Positions 12,135 through 37,864 of a stretch of DNA of 64,000 nucleotides are shown one piece after another. Numbering within the stretch: the stretch's first letter is position 1; the number at the start of each line of letters is the position of its first letter. A model generated the notes under the pieces. It saw only the letters and a list, made by a program, of their open reading frames with translations. It ran no database searches and was not told the DNA's origin. Source of the DNA: Flaccisagitta enflata (lineage: Eukaryota > Chaetognatha > Sagittoidea > Aphragmophora); assembly GCA_965153355.1 (NCBI GenBank), contig OZ231126.1, forward strand, positions 41,726,001-41,790,000. Reading direction: 5' to 3'. The translations under genes were made by a program, and so were the position numbers.

Positions 12135-12265
12135 ACAAGGCCAAGTAGGCCAATAAGGTGCGACGTGTGGATCGTCGAACGATTGCGTTACCCGACAGAC
12201 CGACCAACCAACCAACCAACCAACGGACACAGCCAGTTATAGAGGTGCTTTGTCGCACCTAAAAA
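12135..12265 (-). mobile_element. Family B hairpin element, complete
   Basis: It begins ACAAGGCCAAGTAGGCCAAT and AAGGTGCGACGTGTGGATC. The core is CCGACCAACCAACCAACCAA. It ends in the hairpin AGGTGCTTTGTCGCACCTAAAAA. The hairpin arms (GGTGC/GCACC) share GGTGCGAC with the subterminal motif at the other end. Confidence 0.8.
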
Positions 12266-12651
12266 TGATACCTAGAATAGGGGAGAGGACGCCAAATTTT
12301 TAGGAAAGCTTTAGGGTGGATTGATTACGACATGTGTAAAATTTGGTACACCTGCTTCCAGATTTGAAGGACTTATAAAAAAAAAAAAACCTTGAATTTC
12401 TAATCAAAGATTAAAAAAAATCTCGTCAATTTGAGGCCTCCAAAATGTTAAACCTACTGACTCCATGAGCAAAAAAATGTCCTTTTATGTCATTTTATGT
12501 GTGCATGGGGTGGGGGAAGGTATGGGCATATATGGATGGGGGTTGTTTGCCCCTACCAACACGTCCGCAACGATATTGTGACCCCGCGAAACTTGTTAAA
12601 AAGAAATTAAAATGATTTATTCACTAGTTTTGGTGGCTAACACCATGCAGA

Positions 12652-12856
12652 ACAAGGCCGGATACACGGCTACCCCAGTCGCGTGCGGTGGGCAGGGGCT
12701 GTTTTTGAGGTCACTTGATCATTTTGGCAGGAGCAGTGAGGCCAAAGACCGCAAAAAAAAACAAAAAAAAGTAAAGTGTGACGGACCAACGGACCAACGG
12801 ACGGACCGACGGACCGACAAAGCGGGGTGTAGAGTCGCGTAGCACGCGACTAAAAA
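12652..12856 (-). mobile_element. Family A hairpin element, complete
   Basis: It begins ACAAGGCCGGATACACGGCT, then ACCCCAGTCGCGTGCGGTGG. Mid-element text is GAGGCCAAAGACCGCAAAAA and GACGGACCAACGGACCAACG. It ends with the hairpin AGTCGCGTAGCACGCGACTA and a run of A. This is the best reference copy of family A in the window. It encodes nothing. Confidence 0.85.
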
Positions 12857-12884
12857 ACAGAGACAACCAGGCTTTTTGTCAGAA

Positions 12885-13035
12885 TGACTGTTCTACACAA
12901 AGCCATTTTCAAAATTCTGGGGCGTGTTTTGAGAATCGCATTTTCACCCCGCACTAACTGAAAAAAAAAAAGACAACCCAGAAAGGATTCGAACCCTTGC
13001 TCACTCAGTGCTTTAACTGCTCAAAATTGAGTTAC
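12885..13035 (-). repeat. Degenerate tRNA-derived SINE-like unit
   Basis: On the minus strand AAGGGTTCGAATCCTTTCTG is a B-box, followed after a poly-A-complement stretch by a tail related to the SINE-like units at 51,526-52,518 (TCGCATTTTCACCCC, GTTCTACACAAAGCC). It is more diverged than those. Confidence 0.5.
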
Positions 13036-13122
13036 TTTCTAGAAGTAGCTATGGGCAAATACCAGTAATGGCGGCTATCACCGACCAGAAAAAAATTGTA
13101 TGTGGTGTTTTCTTGAAGACGA

Positions 13123-13140
13123 CCCCGAGAGAGAGAGAGA

Positions 13141-13217
<77 letters not shown>
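13123..13217 (+). repeat. (GA)n microsatellite
   Basis: A GA array between a partial family G end (13,059-13,100, CAGTAATGGCGGCTATCACC) and a decayed CAAGGCC element at 13,242-13,322. Confidence 0.95.
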
Positions 13218-13704
13218 ATGGTTACTCCCATTAATGAAAAAACAAGGCCAGATACAAGGTAAGTCAAATAGTGTGCTGGTGGATAAACTGACTGACCGAT
13301 GGAACGACCGACCAACTGGTAAGCATGCTCAAATCTGTATGATAACAAAACTAAGGATGAGTCTTTCCATTTTGAGACTCCACACCAAGTTTCAATATCT
13401 GAAATCATGCTTGTTTTTTTATTTTGATCAAAATTTCATTTGCATACAGAAATAAAAACAGATTCAAAAATGCATAACTGGTTAATACCGGTGAGCCAGA
13501 GGATGTTTTTCGAAATATCATGTTTATGGCAAACTAGTCAGTGAGGGTTCCTAAGACCCTCTTGCATTCATTTCAGTCTGGGTATAGTGATTTGTCCTGA
13601 TCTAGAAGGGGTACAATCAATCCCGCGGACAGACGCAGACGGACAGACGGACGGAAAGGACGGACCGACTTATCACTTTCGAGATTAGGTGCATGCATCT
13701 GGAA

Positions 13705-13859
13705 ACAAGGCCGGATACACGGCCATCAGTTGCGGACGGGTGGGCAGGGGCAGAAATGCGCGTTTTCCCACTTTTCAACTCGATCACCACGGACCAACCA
13801 ACCGACCAACCAACGGACGGACAAAGCCTCTTATAGAGTTGCGTGTCCGCAACTAAAAA
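13705..13859 (-). mobile_element. Family C hairpin element, complete
   Basis: It begins ACAAGGCCGGATACACGGCC and ATCAGTTGCGGACGGGTGGG. It carries the conserved middle AAATGCGCGTTTTCCCACTT and an ACCAACCGACCAACCAAC array. It ends with the hairpin AGTTGCGTGTCCGCAACTAA. The subterminal AGTTGCGGAC matches one hairpin arm. Confidence 0.85.
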
Positions 13860-14077
13860 GTGAGCCTAATAGCAAAATGCGAACGCCATAGAAACCGAAA
13901 AAGGCTTAATTGTCCGATGACCTTTAAAAGCTGCCATTTGCGCTCGATCTCAATCGAATCTCCGATTTGCAGAATAATTTATGTCGCCAAAAATCCGCTC
14001 GCTCTTTTCTTCAATTTTCGCTCTCTTTCTGCCTTAATCATTCTCTGTCTCTGTCTCCGTGTCAATCTGTCTCTGTT

Positions 14078-14203
<126 letters not shown>

Positions 14204-15657
14204 ATTGCCGCTGTCTGTTAATAACATTAGATAAAATCAGATACCTTATGTATAAATGTATATGTTGCAGTATCGGGAACCCTGTCGATATTGTTTTAAA
14301 CGAATGTGCACCAAGCATTTTATTGATGAGGCAGATCCCTCCCGGAATGAATAGCACAGAAATTAAAGCACAGAAATAAACATACATCCATAAAAATGAA
14401 ATTTCGTTTCTACTTGATTCTGTATCTATTTCTATCTCAACCCTTGGGGGAGAGCAACATGACTGTACAGACAAACACATTAAATCACAAATGAACCCAT
14501 CGTCAACTTACGGTAGCCTTTAAGCAAAAGCCGGAACAAAATTTACTTTAAAATATTTACATGTATTCAAAAGTAACTTGAAAGAGAGAGCGACAATTCT
14601 CAAAACCGGTTTTTCAATTTTTTATACGGTTTTACTTTTTTCTTCCATGGTAGTAGATTCAATAGCAAATAGACTAAAAACTCAGGCACTCCTTTTCTTG
14701 ACGTTTTTCCGTCGAATACTTAATCGACCATTACCTATTTAAATTAAAGCCTTATTCTTCACAAACGAAATGAAGTCGTTTTTTTTCGGGGGGGGGGGGT
14801 ATATTGTTTTGTTTTACTTAACCACCAACCGACTGACTTATTAACGGACTGACGATGATGATTAAAGTTTCAATAGGTTACTAGATTGGTTGTCCGACTT
14901 AACGCATGACTGACCGACCGACGGACCGGTTGAGCGACCAACCATAATCAATTTGTGGAACAACAAACTAGACCAACCGCAAATGACGTAAAAGGAGCGG
15001 TTGAAAAGATCCCATCCGTTTAATTTAATTAAGCCAGTTTCAAAAAATATATACAGACAGATAATAAGATGAAATAAAACATAGAATGGATGAATCTAGA
15101 AAAGGGTTTGGCATTAACTTGGTGTCCTCGATCCCTCGAGGCCGTTTTCTCGTTTAACGGGAATCCCATTTTATTTAAAACTTATGAAATGACATCATTG
15201 ATCTGAAAAAGGTACCAAGAATCGACCTCACCAAAGAAACGGCAACGATAAGATAACCATTTTCCTCTCCTGTAATTTCTTTAAAAATTGAACTCTTACT
15301 ATTTGTCGTTGTTTTTTTCTAGGGAAATAAAAAATACTGATGGCTCAAAAATTCATTCAAGTTTTACTGCCTGCGGCGGTGCTGCTGCTGATCAGGACCA
15401 GCGCCTTCGTTGATTCTCGTTCGTACTATTTACCAATGAGTAACAACAACAACGACAACACAAAAGATTGTGATGCCGCGGAGCTAAAACCCGGTCCTAA
15501 ATGCATTCAGAAAACATCGCAGTTTAAAGGAGTGCAAATTATGGTTCCGTGGTCTTCAAAAAATTATACATTCTTCGCCAAACTGAAGAAAGAAGTTTGC
15601 GGAAATTCTTACCAAACATTTGACTCCTTTGATGTTAATGTGACATGCAGATGCCTT

Positions 15658-15778
<121 letters not shown>

Positions 15779-16220
15779 ATACCTGCACAGCGGAGATTTC
15801 TCTTCATCGTCATGACGTCATAGATCGTTCTCTTGTCGACTTCCCCTTGTTGGGGGAGCATCTGTGGGTATTTGGGGTGAATCTTCCCGTCAGCGGAGAC
15901 GACCCACGCTTGAAGATCGTTGCTCTTCCGACGTTGAAGGGGAAGTTGACTGAAAGCGGCCGTCAACGACTCGAATTTAAACATAGAAGCGGTAGTAAAA
16001 AACAGCCAAAACCAGAATTAGGCAACGTAGACACTAAAAATGCCCATTTTCAACTTTGGTTTTCGCCTGGAAGCAGCGACAAAATGTTCAAGGAACGGAC
16101 TCACCCGAATGACGTGTTCGGCAACGAAGCAAAATGGTTTGTGGAGTGGAAAAGCGGTGATCACACGGATGATAAGACGACAATGACTGCGTTGAGTGTC
16201 ACGCGTCATAAAACAAGTAA

Positions 16221-16331
<111 letters not shown>

Positions 16332-16384
16332 CTCGCTGTGTCGGTCTGTCAATGCGCATATGCGTCGGTAAGTATCAATTTTAC

Positions 16385-16546
16385 TTTTTATTTGCGTCCG
16401 TCCGTCTGTCGGTCCTTACGTCGGTCCGTCCGTACGTCCGTCCGTCCGTCCATTGTTCCGGAATGATTGAGTCGAAAAGTGGGAAAACGCGCATTTCCGC
16501 CCCTGCCCACCTGTCCGCAACTGGTGGCCGTGTATCCGGCCTTGTT
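16385..16546 (+). mobile_element. Family C hairpin element, hairpin end decayed
   Basis: It has TTGCGTCCGTCCGTCTGTCG at the hairpin end, the conserved middle GAAAAGTGGGAAAACGCGCA, and the terminus CACCTGTCCGCAACTGGTGG then CCGTGTATCCGGCCTTGTT. It lies in the intron of paralogue 1. Confidence 0.75.
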
Positions 16547-17302
16547 TATCTGTTTAAGTCTTTTTGGTGGTCATTTTTTTTCATCGGATCTGAGTCATTT
16601 CTGATGTTGCATTAGTAATACATTAATTAGACATTATTTTATCTATTCCTTTAAGTCAAGACAATGAAGTCAATTGATTCTCTCGAGTCCATAAGTACAG
16701 TGCACAAGACTAGGCCTTAACTTGTTCCCTTCTTCACTCCTCCAGAACTATACGCTGACATCCCGTCGGATAAACAACAATTTCGGCTCATCATCAAAAT
16801 CAACGTTGATCAGTTGACCTCCGGTTGGTTTCAAATCAAAATCGAACCGCATCATTACCGAGCACGGATTGTCGCGATTTGATAACAAACTCTTGAAAAC
16901 TCGATTGGCGCCGACATAAATCATTTTGACCGAATGGGACAACATTACCATCTCATGTTTCTGTAATGGGAATCCCGTTGATGTAAAGCTGATGACATGA
17001 CGTAATTGTTCCACAAGTTTTTGTAAAAATAGATCATTTTATCTTAAATTTACACCACTCCATGCAATGGTTTGGATAGTTTTTCATCATGGAAATGAAA
17101 ACAAAAAACTACTTGACGACCCACATAAAAAACTAACTTTATCATTGGAAACTAATTTTCCAACAAACAGTAAAATGGAGATAGATAGTAGAACAATCAT
17201 CTTGACAATTTCTTCCCATTTGTCTTTCCTGTGATTTTTAATAAGAGATTGATTTATTACATTTTACTGTAGTCTTTTTTTCAAGGGAAATGAATACCAT
17301 AG

Positions 17303-26182
<8,880 letters not shown>

Positions 26183-26493
26183 ACGCCGCGCTGCCTGATT
26201 CTCTAACGCTAGCTAATTGGTTTTGTCATGAGTATGAATGTGAATGTGCATAATTGCAAACAAAGCATTGTTGTTGACGTCGCCGCTGTGAAATTGTCTG
26301 TGCGCTTACATACATTTTGTATTTTTATTGCTCAATGACTCAATTACGCAATCCCAGATGCATAATAGATACAATATCATAAAACTGCATTCCTTCATGA
26401 CAGAAAAATTTCAACTAGTCCAAGCCCATAACTGCACAATGGGTAGAATGAATGACAGAACATACGTCAGTTGAGAATCAGGACTGAGTATAG

Positions 26494-26693
26494 CGATGTC
26501 AGTGATGCTTAGTGACCTAGATATACATTGCAACTAGGGATGTGGAAGCGATTTGGCACTTTGAATTTGGTGAGAGGGATAGCTTCTTGTGTTTGCCACT
26601 CTAAAATGTCAGTGGAAGCGGCGGAAGTGGCGGAAGCGACGCTTTCACATCCCTAGTTGCAATGTATATCTAGGTCACTAAGCATCACTGACA
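26494..26693 (+). mobile_element. MITE-like element with inverted ends of about 55 bp
   Basis: The left end GATGTCAGTGATGCTTAGTG, ACCTAGATATACATTGCAAC is exactly inverted on the right as GTTGCAATGTATATCTAGGT, CACTAAGCATCACTGACATC. The centre has GGAAGCGGCGGAAGTGGCGG. It contains no frame. Confidence 0.85.
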
Positions 26694-26713
26694 TCACTGT
26701 TGTTAGGAATATA

Positions 26714-27954
26714 CGCTCGTAGATAGCCAACCTAGATTCAGGCTGTCCATCTTCTCCCGCCGTCGAAACCATCTCTCGCCGTCGCAGGCTCGAGTCGAAA
26801 CTACCGTCGAAAGAAATTGTCAGCTGCAATTCGAAGATGTCTTCCTCGAATGTGTGCGCTTACGCGATTGGAAGAACAGCCGGCATACGGATTTCTCACG
26901 CCATCGAAACAATCACCGCCGGCAGATTCAAAACAAAGATACTGACTCACGGCAAGGAAAGGAAATATGCGCAGAGCTATTCAACAAAAACTGACAATAT
27001 TCAATGGAAAATCGGCGATGGTGAGGAGAAGAACGCGCGGAAGAACAAAAAGCACATATCAAACTCATCGCTTCTCGTCAACAAATTAACATTCCGGAAA
27101 AATGCTGCTCGGCGGATACACTACACGAGACGAGTTACGTGGCCGGGGAAACGAAGCCAACGGCAGGACAACTGGAGACGAACAGGAGGTTACGACGTCA
27201 GAGATAAGGCGGGCGTAACACAACATCGGAACCGGTTTCAGTCTACCTCTGGTGTGTTTTTAGGGTGGGAGCGAAAACGACTCATTTCTTACACAAACGC
27301 ACGCTAAGAAGCACTGAAAATTACCATAGAATTTGCTAACCGAGCTAGATAGGTCATGAAATTTGTAAGATGAAATTTAATGACAATTTTTGTTCTTATG
27401 TTTTCAATTAAACTGTCAACACCCATATTTTGCATGAATTGACTTGCATATGCCAGATTTAATATCCAATCCTTTATCATACAGCTGAAAAAATATGCGA
27501 AATACAATAAAAAACTTATTTTGTAAATGTACCAAAGCTCATTGAAAATTTTAAATTTGCATAGAAAATCAAAATATCAACAAAACAAGAACATAGCGCG
27601 ATTCCTAAAACTTAAACTGAGGGCGCTATGTTCTTATTATGATGATATTTTGATTTTTTATCCAAATTTAAAATTTTCAGTGAGCAGTTACTAAAATGAT
27701 TGTCATTATTTTTTTCACTTTTTAGTCTCATCAAAATCGAATTTCCTTCAATCTTTTTGCACTTCTGTCATTTGACAGTAACAGATCGGTTTCCTGGTGT
27801 AAGTTTACACATCTAAGTACAAAAAAATAAACACAAGCATTGACCTAAGCAAAGATAATAAAGTGAATGGTATCTTTGATCTCTGGGTAAATTCCTCTTA
27901 CTTAAATTTCAGTGCGTCCTAAGGGGTCTCCACGTTCGTTGACTTCCATCGTCG

Positions 27955-28024
<70 letters not shown>

Positions 28025-28050
28025 CCACAACCACAACCACAACCACAACC

Positions 28051-28082
<32 letters not shown>

Positions 28083-28284
28083 CAACCTTCTTCAAATTGT
28101 AGCTGACGGCTCTTCTGACATTAATTTGCGGCGGCGGGAGACAGTTTCGACGGCGGGAGAAGATGGACATAATGGAATTGACCACCAAATCCAAACTCGC
28201 GGATATTTTCACGTTTCCAACTTCGTCCTTTTTGAACGGTGGTTGGGGCGGGATAGTTCGTAGATAGCCAACCTAGATTCAGGC
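26714..28284 (+). other. 1.57-kb segment with outer direct and inner inverted repeats
   Basis: The same 25 bases (CGTAGATAGCCAACCTAGAT plus TCAGG) stand at 26,717 and 28,259. Just inside, CCATCTTCTCCCGCCGTC at 26,749 is inverted at 28,148 (GACGGCGGGAGAAGATGG). Inside are a 156-codon basic frame from ATG 26,837 to 27,307 (no recognised domain), a 143-bp palindrome (27,540-27,682) and an (AAC)n array (27,955-28,080) that follows a CAG and could sit in an exon. This could be a decayed mobile element with a coding remnant. The frame is listed here as unproven. Confidence 0.4.
27540..27682 (+). mobile_element. Small palindromic element
   Basis: CATTGAAAATTTTAAATTTG and GAACATAGCGC on the left match GCGCTATGTTC and CAAATTTAAAATTTTCAGTG on the right in inverted order. 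28,285-29,294 after the enclosing segment shows only a (GATT)n patch at 28,399 and no supported gene. Confidence 0.75.
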
Positions 28285-29294
28285 CTTAGTTTCGATAGTC
28301 TCTTTAGCTTCTAGTTCAGTTTTTACCTATTTCTTTCTGATAAGATTTGTAGATCGCTTCCAGGAACTGGCCCGATCATTTGGTAAGGCTTCTTCCGGTT
28401 GATTGATTGATTGATTGATTGACATGATCTATCGCACATTCTCATGATACTTTTAACATCTTCATACAGTCACTTGGTCGGTCAATCGATTCGACGAGTT
28501 TTCATATTGCGTCGGTTCCGGAGCATCTAAAAACCAATAAGTATCTTTTATGATATATTGATACAGAAAATGATACCTATTGGGCTTTTTGCTAAGACAA
28601 AAGTATCAAACAGATGGAAAGTCCTGTGAATGTCTTTCCTTGATCCTTGATGTTTTTTTCCAACAAAAAAACTTTAACAATTTTGAGATTTCAAAAACCT
28701 ATCATGATCATATCCGATTTGCACAAGATTTTTGCTGCATAACAATCATGCTTCCTAGTATTCCTGACTAAAAGTTTTATCAAAATCCATTGAATATTTT
28801 CGCCAATATGAAATATTTCATAGTATTTCTTATGTTTGAAATTTCTGGTAAAAAACATGAAGGTTTTGTATTCTAATTCTGATTCATACCTTTAGGGGAG
28901 CAGTCAAAACAAGTTTTGTTGACTTTTTGTCAATAAAACTTTTTAGTATAATGTTCTAGCTCACTTCGGTTCAAATCTCATGAGTCTGATCATGTATCTT
29001 GTATTGTTTTTCTCATATGGAAGCAGTATCAATAATTGTGAAACAGGTGTAAGCGCGACAACTGTACAGTCTGTCCTGATAGGGGTAAGGGAATTGAGTC
29101 TTGAAATTAGCCCCTCAGCATTGGGAAAACAGGGCAACAATAAAACTCCCTACTTTTGCTAAGTACATTCAACATCTACAGTGGAAAGAAACAAAGATAA
29201 AAGGCGAATGAATAAAAATTGCGTATCCAAAGCCATATGCAGAGGTGTTTACATTTTTGTCAAATTGTTATACATCGGATATACAGCGATAAAC

Positions 29295-34197
<4,903 letters not shown>

Positions 34198-34247
34198 AAA
34201 TCCTTTTAGTTGTTCGATAATCGCAATTGGCAAAGCGTACGTGACTT

Positions 34248-34395
34248 ACAACAAGGCCAACGCCTATAAGTCGCGTGCGAGACTTACAGACTAAGAATGA
34301 CTTAAAATGACTTAAAATGACTTAGAATGACTCAAAATGACTTAGAATAACTATTAATGACTTAAAATGACTTAAAATGACCTAAGAGTTGATGT
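34248..34395 (-). mobile_element. Family E element, partial
   Basis: ACAAGGCCAACGCCTATAAG, TCGCGTGCGAGACTTACAGA, then AATGACTTAA units. It starts 50 bp after the lipase stop. The second end is missing. The duplicate is at 39,266-39,413. Confidence 0.7.
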
Positions 34396-34589
34396 TATAT
34401 TACATATATTTTGTGACACTTATGATTCTCTTAATTTTGACGCCCTGACTACTGTGAGCTATTGATTTATTGTAATGGTTTCATGATATATGCTGCACCG
34501 TGTGTGCGAATACAATATCTTGTAATAACCCTCACATGCATATCTTCAGTTAGCTGCGTTATTTCTTGTAAGAAAAAAAAAATCGTTGA

Positions 34590-37535
34590 GGGTGGCAAAA
34601 AAAAGTGATTTCTATGTAAAATTGCATCAGGATTCCATTTTGATGTTTTTAGGGCCCTACAAGGGGTCCCTAGAACGCAGACACAAAAATAGCCAAAAAT
34701 AGCTCATATTTTGGCTATTTTTGTTGAAAATTTTTGCTATATGAGACCCCAACCCCAAATTTTTGTGGTAATACTTCTTGATGTAAGAGACTGAAAAATG
34801 ATCATAATGGTAAGTGATGGTTGGGGTAGAGCCTAAAAAGGCCCAAAAGGGCCCGTAAAACATAGAAATATCACTTTTTTATTCATTGCGCGTCTAAAAA
34901 TGCTTGGATTCCTACTAAATTTGAAATGGAACTTCTCATTTTATGCAACAATGTTCCTGCAAAGTTTTGTGGCCACTTTTGAACAGCTTCATGTTGAAAT
35001 TATGCTCCAAAAAACCAAAATTCGACCAAAAAAAACCTCAATTTTGAGTATTCTTACATGAAAACACTATTTCAAGGTCCCTGAATCCATTTTTTTTTTG
35101 AAAATGGTTAGTCATGCATCTTGGGAGATCCTGACAAAAAAAATTTCAGCAGATATTTCCAAAAAATGGCCGAGTTATTACGGTTCAAAATGACCTGGTA
35201 AATGAAAAAAAAACACTAATTTGTAACTTCAAGGCTGTAGAACTGAAAAATTATACTAAAAGTACCTGGAAAATAGACAAATTAAAAAGAAAATGCATGG
35301 GGAATTCATTACTGGTGGTTTGGGGCTCTACAAGGGGGCCCCTGGAAACACACCCCAAAAAAAAGCTAAAATGGCCTATTTTGGCTATTTTTGAGAAATT
35401 GTCTTGTTTAAAGAGACCCAATCCTTCCAAATTTGTTTGGGCTATACTTCTTGATGTAAGAGACTGATGGAAAGAGAATCATGATGGTAGATGATGGTTG
35501 GGGTACCTAAAAAGGCCCGAAAGGGGCCCGTGAAAACATAAAGATATCATTTTTTATTCACTGCGCGTCCAAAAATGCTTGGATTCCTAAAAATTTGAAA
35601 TGGAGATTCTCATTTTATGTAAAAAGCTTTTGAACAGATTCATGGTAAAATTATACTCTCTCTCTCACTCACTCTCTCTCTCTCAAAATAAGCCCACTTT
35701 TTTAGTTTTCACATGTAGACACTATTTCAAGGTCATGGAATCCACTTTCTGTCGCGTGCACGCGACATTACAATCCGCTGCATCCGTCCCTCTGTCCGTC
35801 CGTCAGTCCGTCAGTCAAACATTATTCTTTTTAATACTTTTAGTTATTCTTAGTCATTTTAGGCCATTTTTAGTCATTCTAAGTCATTCTAAGTTATCAT
35901 AAGTCATTGTAAGTCATTTTGAGTCATTTACATTATATCAAGTCGCTTCTTATGTCAATTTGGTCAATTTAGTCGTATAAGTCATTTATTATCATTTTAT
36001 GTTGTTTTTTTAAGTTATTTTCAGTCATCTTAAGTCATTTTAAGTCAATTTGAGTCATCATAAGTTATCTATGTTCGCACGCGACTTTATAGGTGTTGGC
36101 CTTGTTTTTTCTAAATGGTTTCTCATGTATCTTAAAAGGTCCCAGAAAAATTTAAGCAGATATTTTTGAAAATGCTAGTATTGTTTAAAATGACCTGGTT
36201 AATGAAAAAAGTAAAGAGGCTGTTTGCATGAAAAATTCTACCAAGAGTAACTGGAAGAAAGTTAAATGTATTTAAAAATGCATGGTGAATCTATTTCAGA
36301 TGGTTTAAGGTTCCTATAAGGGGGCCCCTAGAAACGCACCAAAAAGACTTTTCATAAATGACCTGTTTTTGCTATATTTGGTAAAAAGAAATTTATCAAT
36401 GAGACTCAAACCTTCTAAAATTTAAGGTAAGAATACTTCTTGATGAAAGAGACTGAAAAAAGAATCATGATGGTAGGTGATGTTTGGGGTACCTGAAAGG
36501 CCCAAAACGGTGATAAAACAATGATACAAATTTTTATTCAGGCTTTTAAAATGCTTGATTTTCAAAAAATTGAAATAGAACTTTGCATTTAATGCAAATA
36601 GCTCACAGTTAATTTTTGGTTCCTTAATTGGAGTATTTCATGAAAAAAATAGAAATCCACAAAATTGCCCCCCCTCACCTCTGTAAATTCAATTTTCATT
36701 TTCATTTAAACCAGTGTTATTTAAAAAATAGTTCTCTCCCTTGTCACTCACTGCCCTCTTCCATTTTTATCCTCTGTTAATTTTTGTGTCTGTATAGTTG
36801 TAACCCACTATATCAGACCCAAGAGTAATGGTTTTAGGGGCCCTTTTTGGGGCGAATTTTGTTTGAGCATAATTTAACCATGAAGCTGTTCAAAAGTGAC
36901 CAAAAATTTTGCAGGAAGCCATTATTTACATGAAATGAGAATTTCCATTTCAAATTTTTTAGGAATCCAAGCATTTTTGGATGCGCGGTGAATAAAAAAA
37001 TGATATCTTTATGTTTTACGGGCCCTTTTTGGGTCTTTTTAGGTACTCCAACCATCACCTACCATCATGATTCTCTTTCCATCAGTCTCTTACATTAGGA
37101 AGTATAGCCCCAAAAATTTGGAAGGATTGGGTCTCTTTGAACAAGAAATTTTTACAAAAAAAAAGCCAAAATAGGTCATTTTTAGCTTTTTTTGGGGGGG
37201 TGTTTCCAGGGGCCCCCTTATAGAGCCCCCAAACCACCAGTAATGGATTCCCCATGCATTTTCTTTATAATATGTCTATTTTCCAGGTATTTTATATGAT
37301 TTTTCAGGTACTACAGCCTTGAAGTTACAAAATTGTTTTTTTTCACTTAATAGGTCATTTTGAACCGTAATAATTCCTGCCATTTTTTTGGAAATATCTG
37401 CTAAAATTTTTTCTGGGATCTCTCAAGATGCATGACTAACCATTTTCAAAATAAAATTGGATTCAGGGACCCTGAAATAGTGTTTTCATGTAAGAAAACT
37501 CAAAATTGGTTTTTTTGTCAATTTGTTTTTTTGAG
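34590..37535 (+). repeat. Large low-copy repeat array with inverted half, unit 1
   Basis: A unit of roughly 650-850 bp occurs about three times in direct order. Marker texts are GGGCCCCTAGAAACGCACC, CTTCTTGATGTAAGAGACTG and GATGGTTGGGGTACCTAAAA. From 36,834 the same unit continues in inverted order. The short frames inside (for example MMVGVPKK...KGPVKH) come from the repeat and are not a protein. Unit 2 of the duplication carries the complete array to about 43,030. Confidence 0.7.
35743..36108 (+). mobile_element. Family E hairpin element, complete
   Basis: Hairpin GTCGCGTGCACGCGAC, then GTCCCTCTGTCCGTCCGTCA, a core of AAGTCATTTT-type decamers, and terminus CGCACGCGACTTTATAGGTG then TTGGCCTTGTT. 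The copy at 40,774-41,120 has lost the hairpin (TTTTTGTCGACTCTACAACC). Confidence 0.8.
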
Positions 37536-37540
37536 CCTTT

Positions 37541-37827
37541 TTTTCAGCCTCATGTCACGAGAGGGAAAAGTCAAGATGTTACAGAAATTAGCCCTAACTT
37601 TTATGACGCTAGCTTTTGCATTATACTCTGCTTGAGAGAGAAAAAGAGAGGGAGAGAGAAAGACAATATAAAGGGAAAGAGAAAGAGAAAGCTAGAGAGA
37701 GAGACTCACACACCCCCCCACACATACACAATTTCACACACACACAAACACACACACACACATTTACACACACATAGACAGAGAGAGAGAGAGACACACA
37801 CACACACACACACACATGCAAACACAC

Positions 37828-37864
<37 letters not shown>

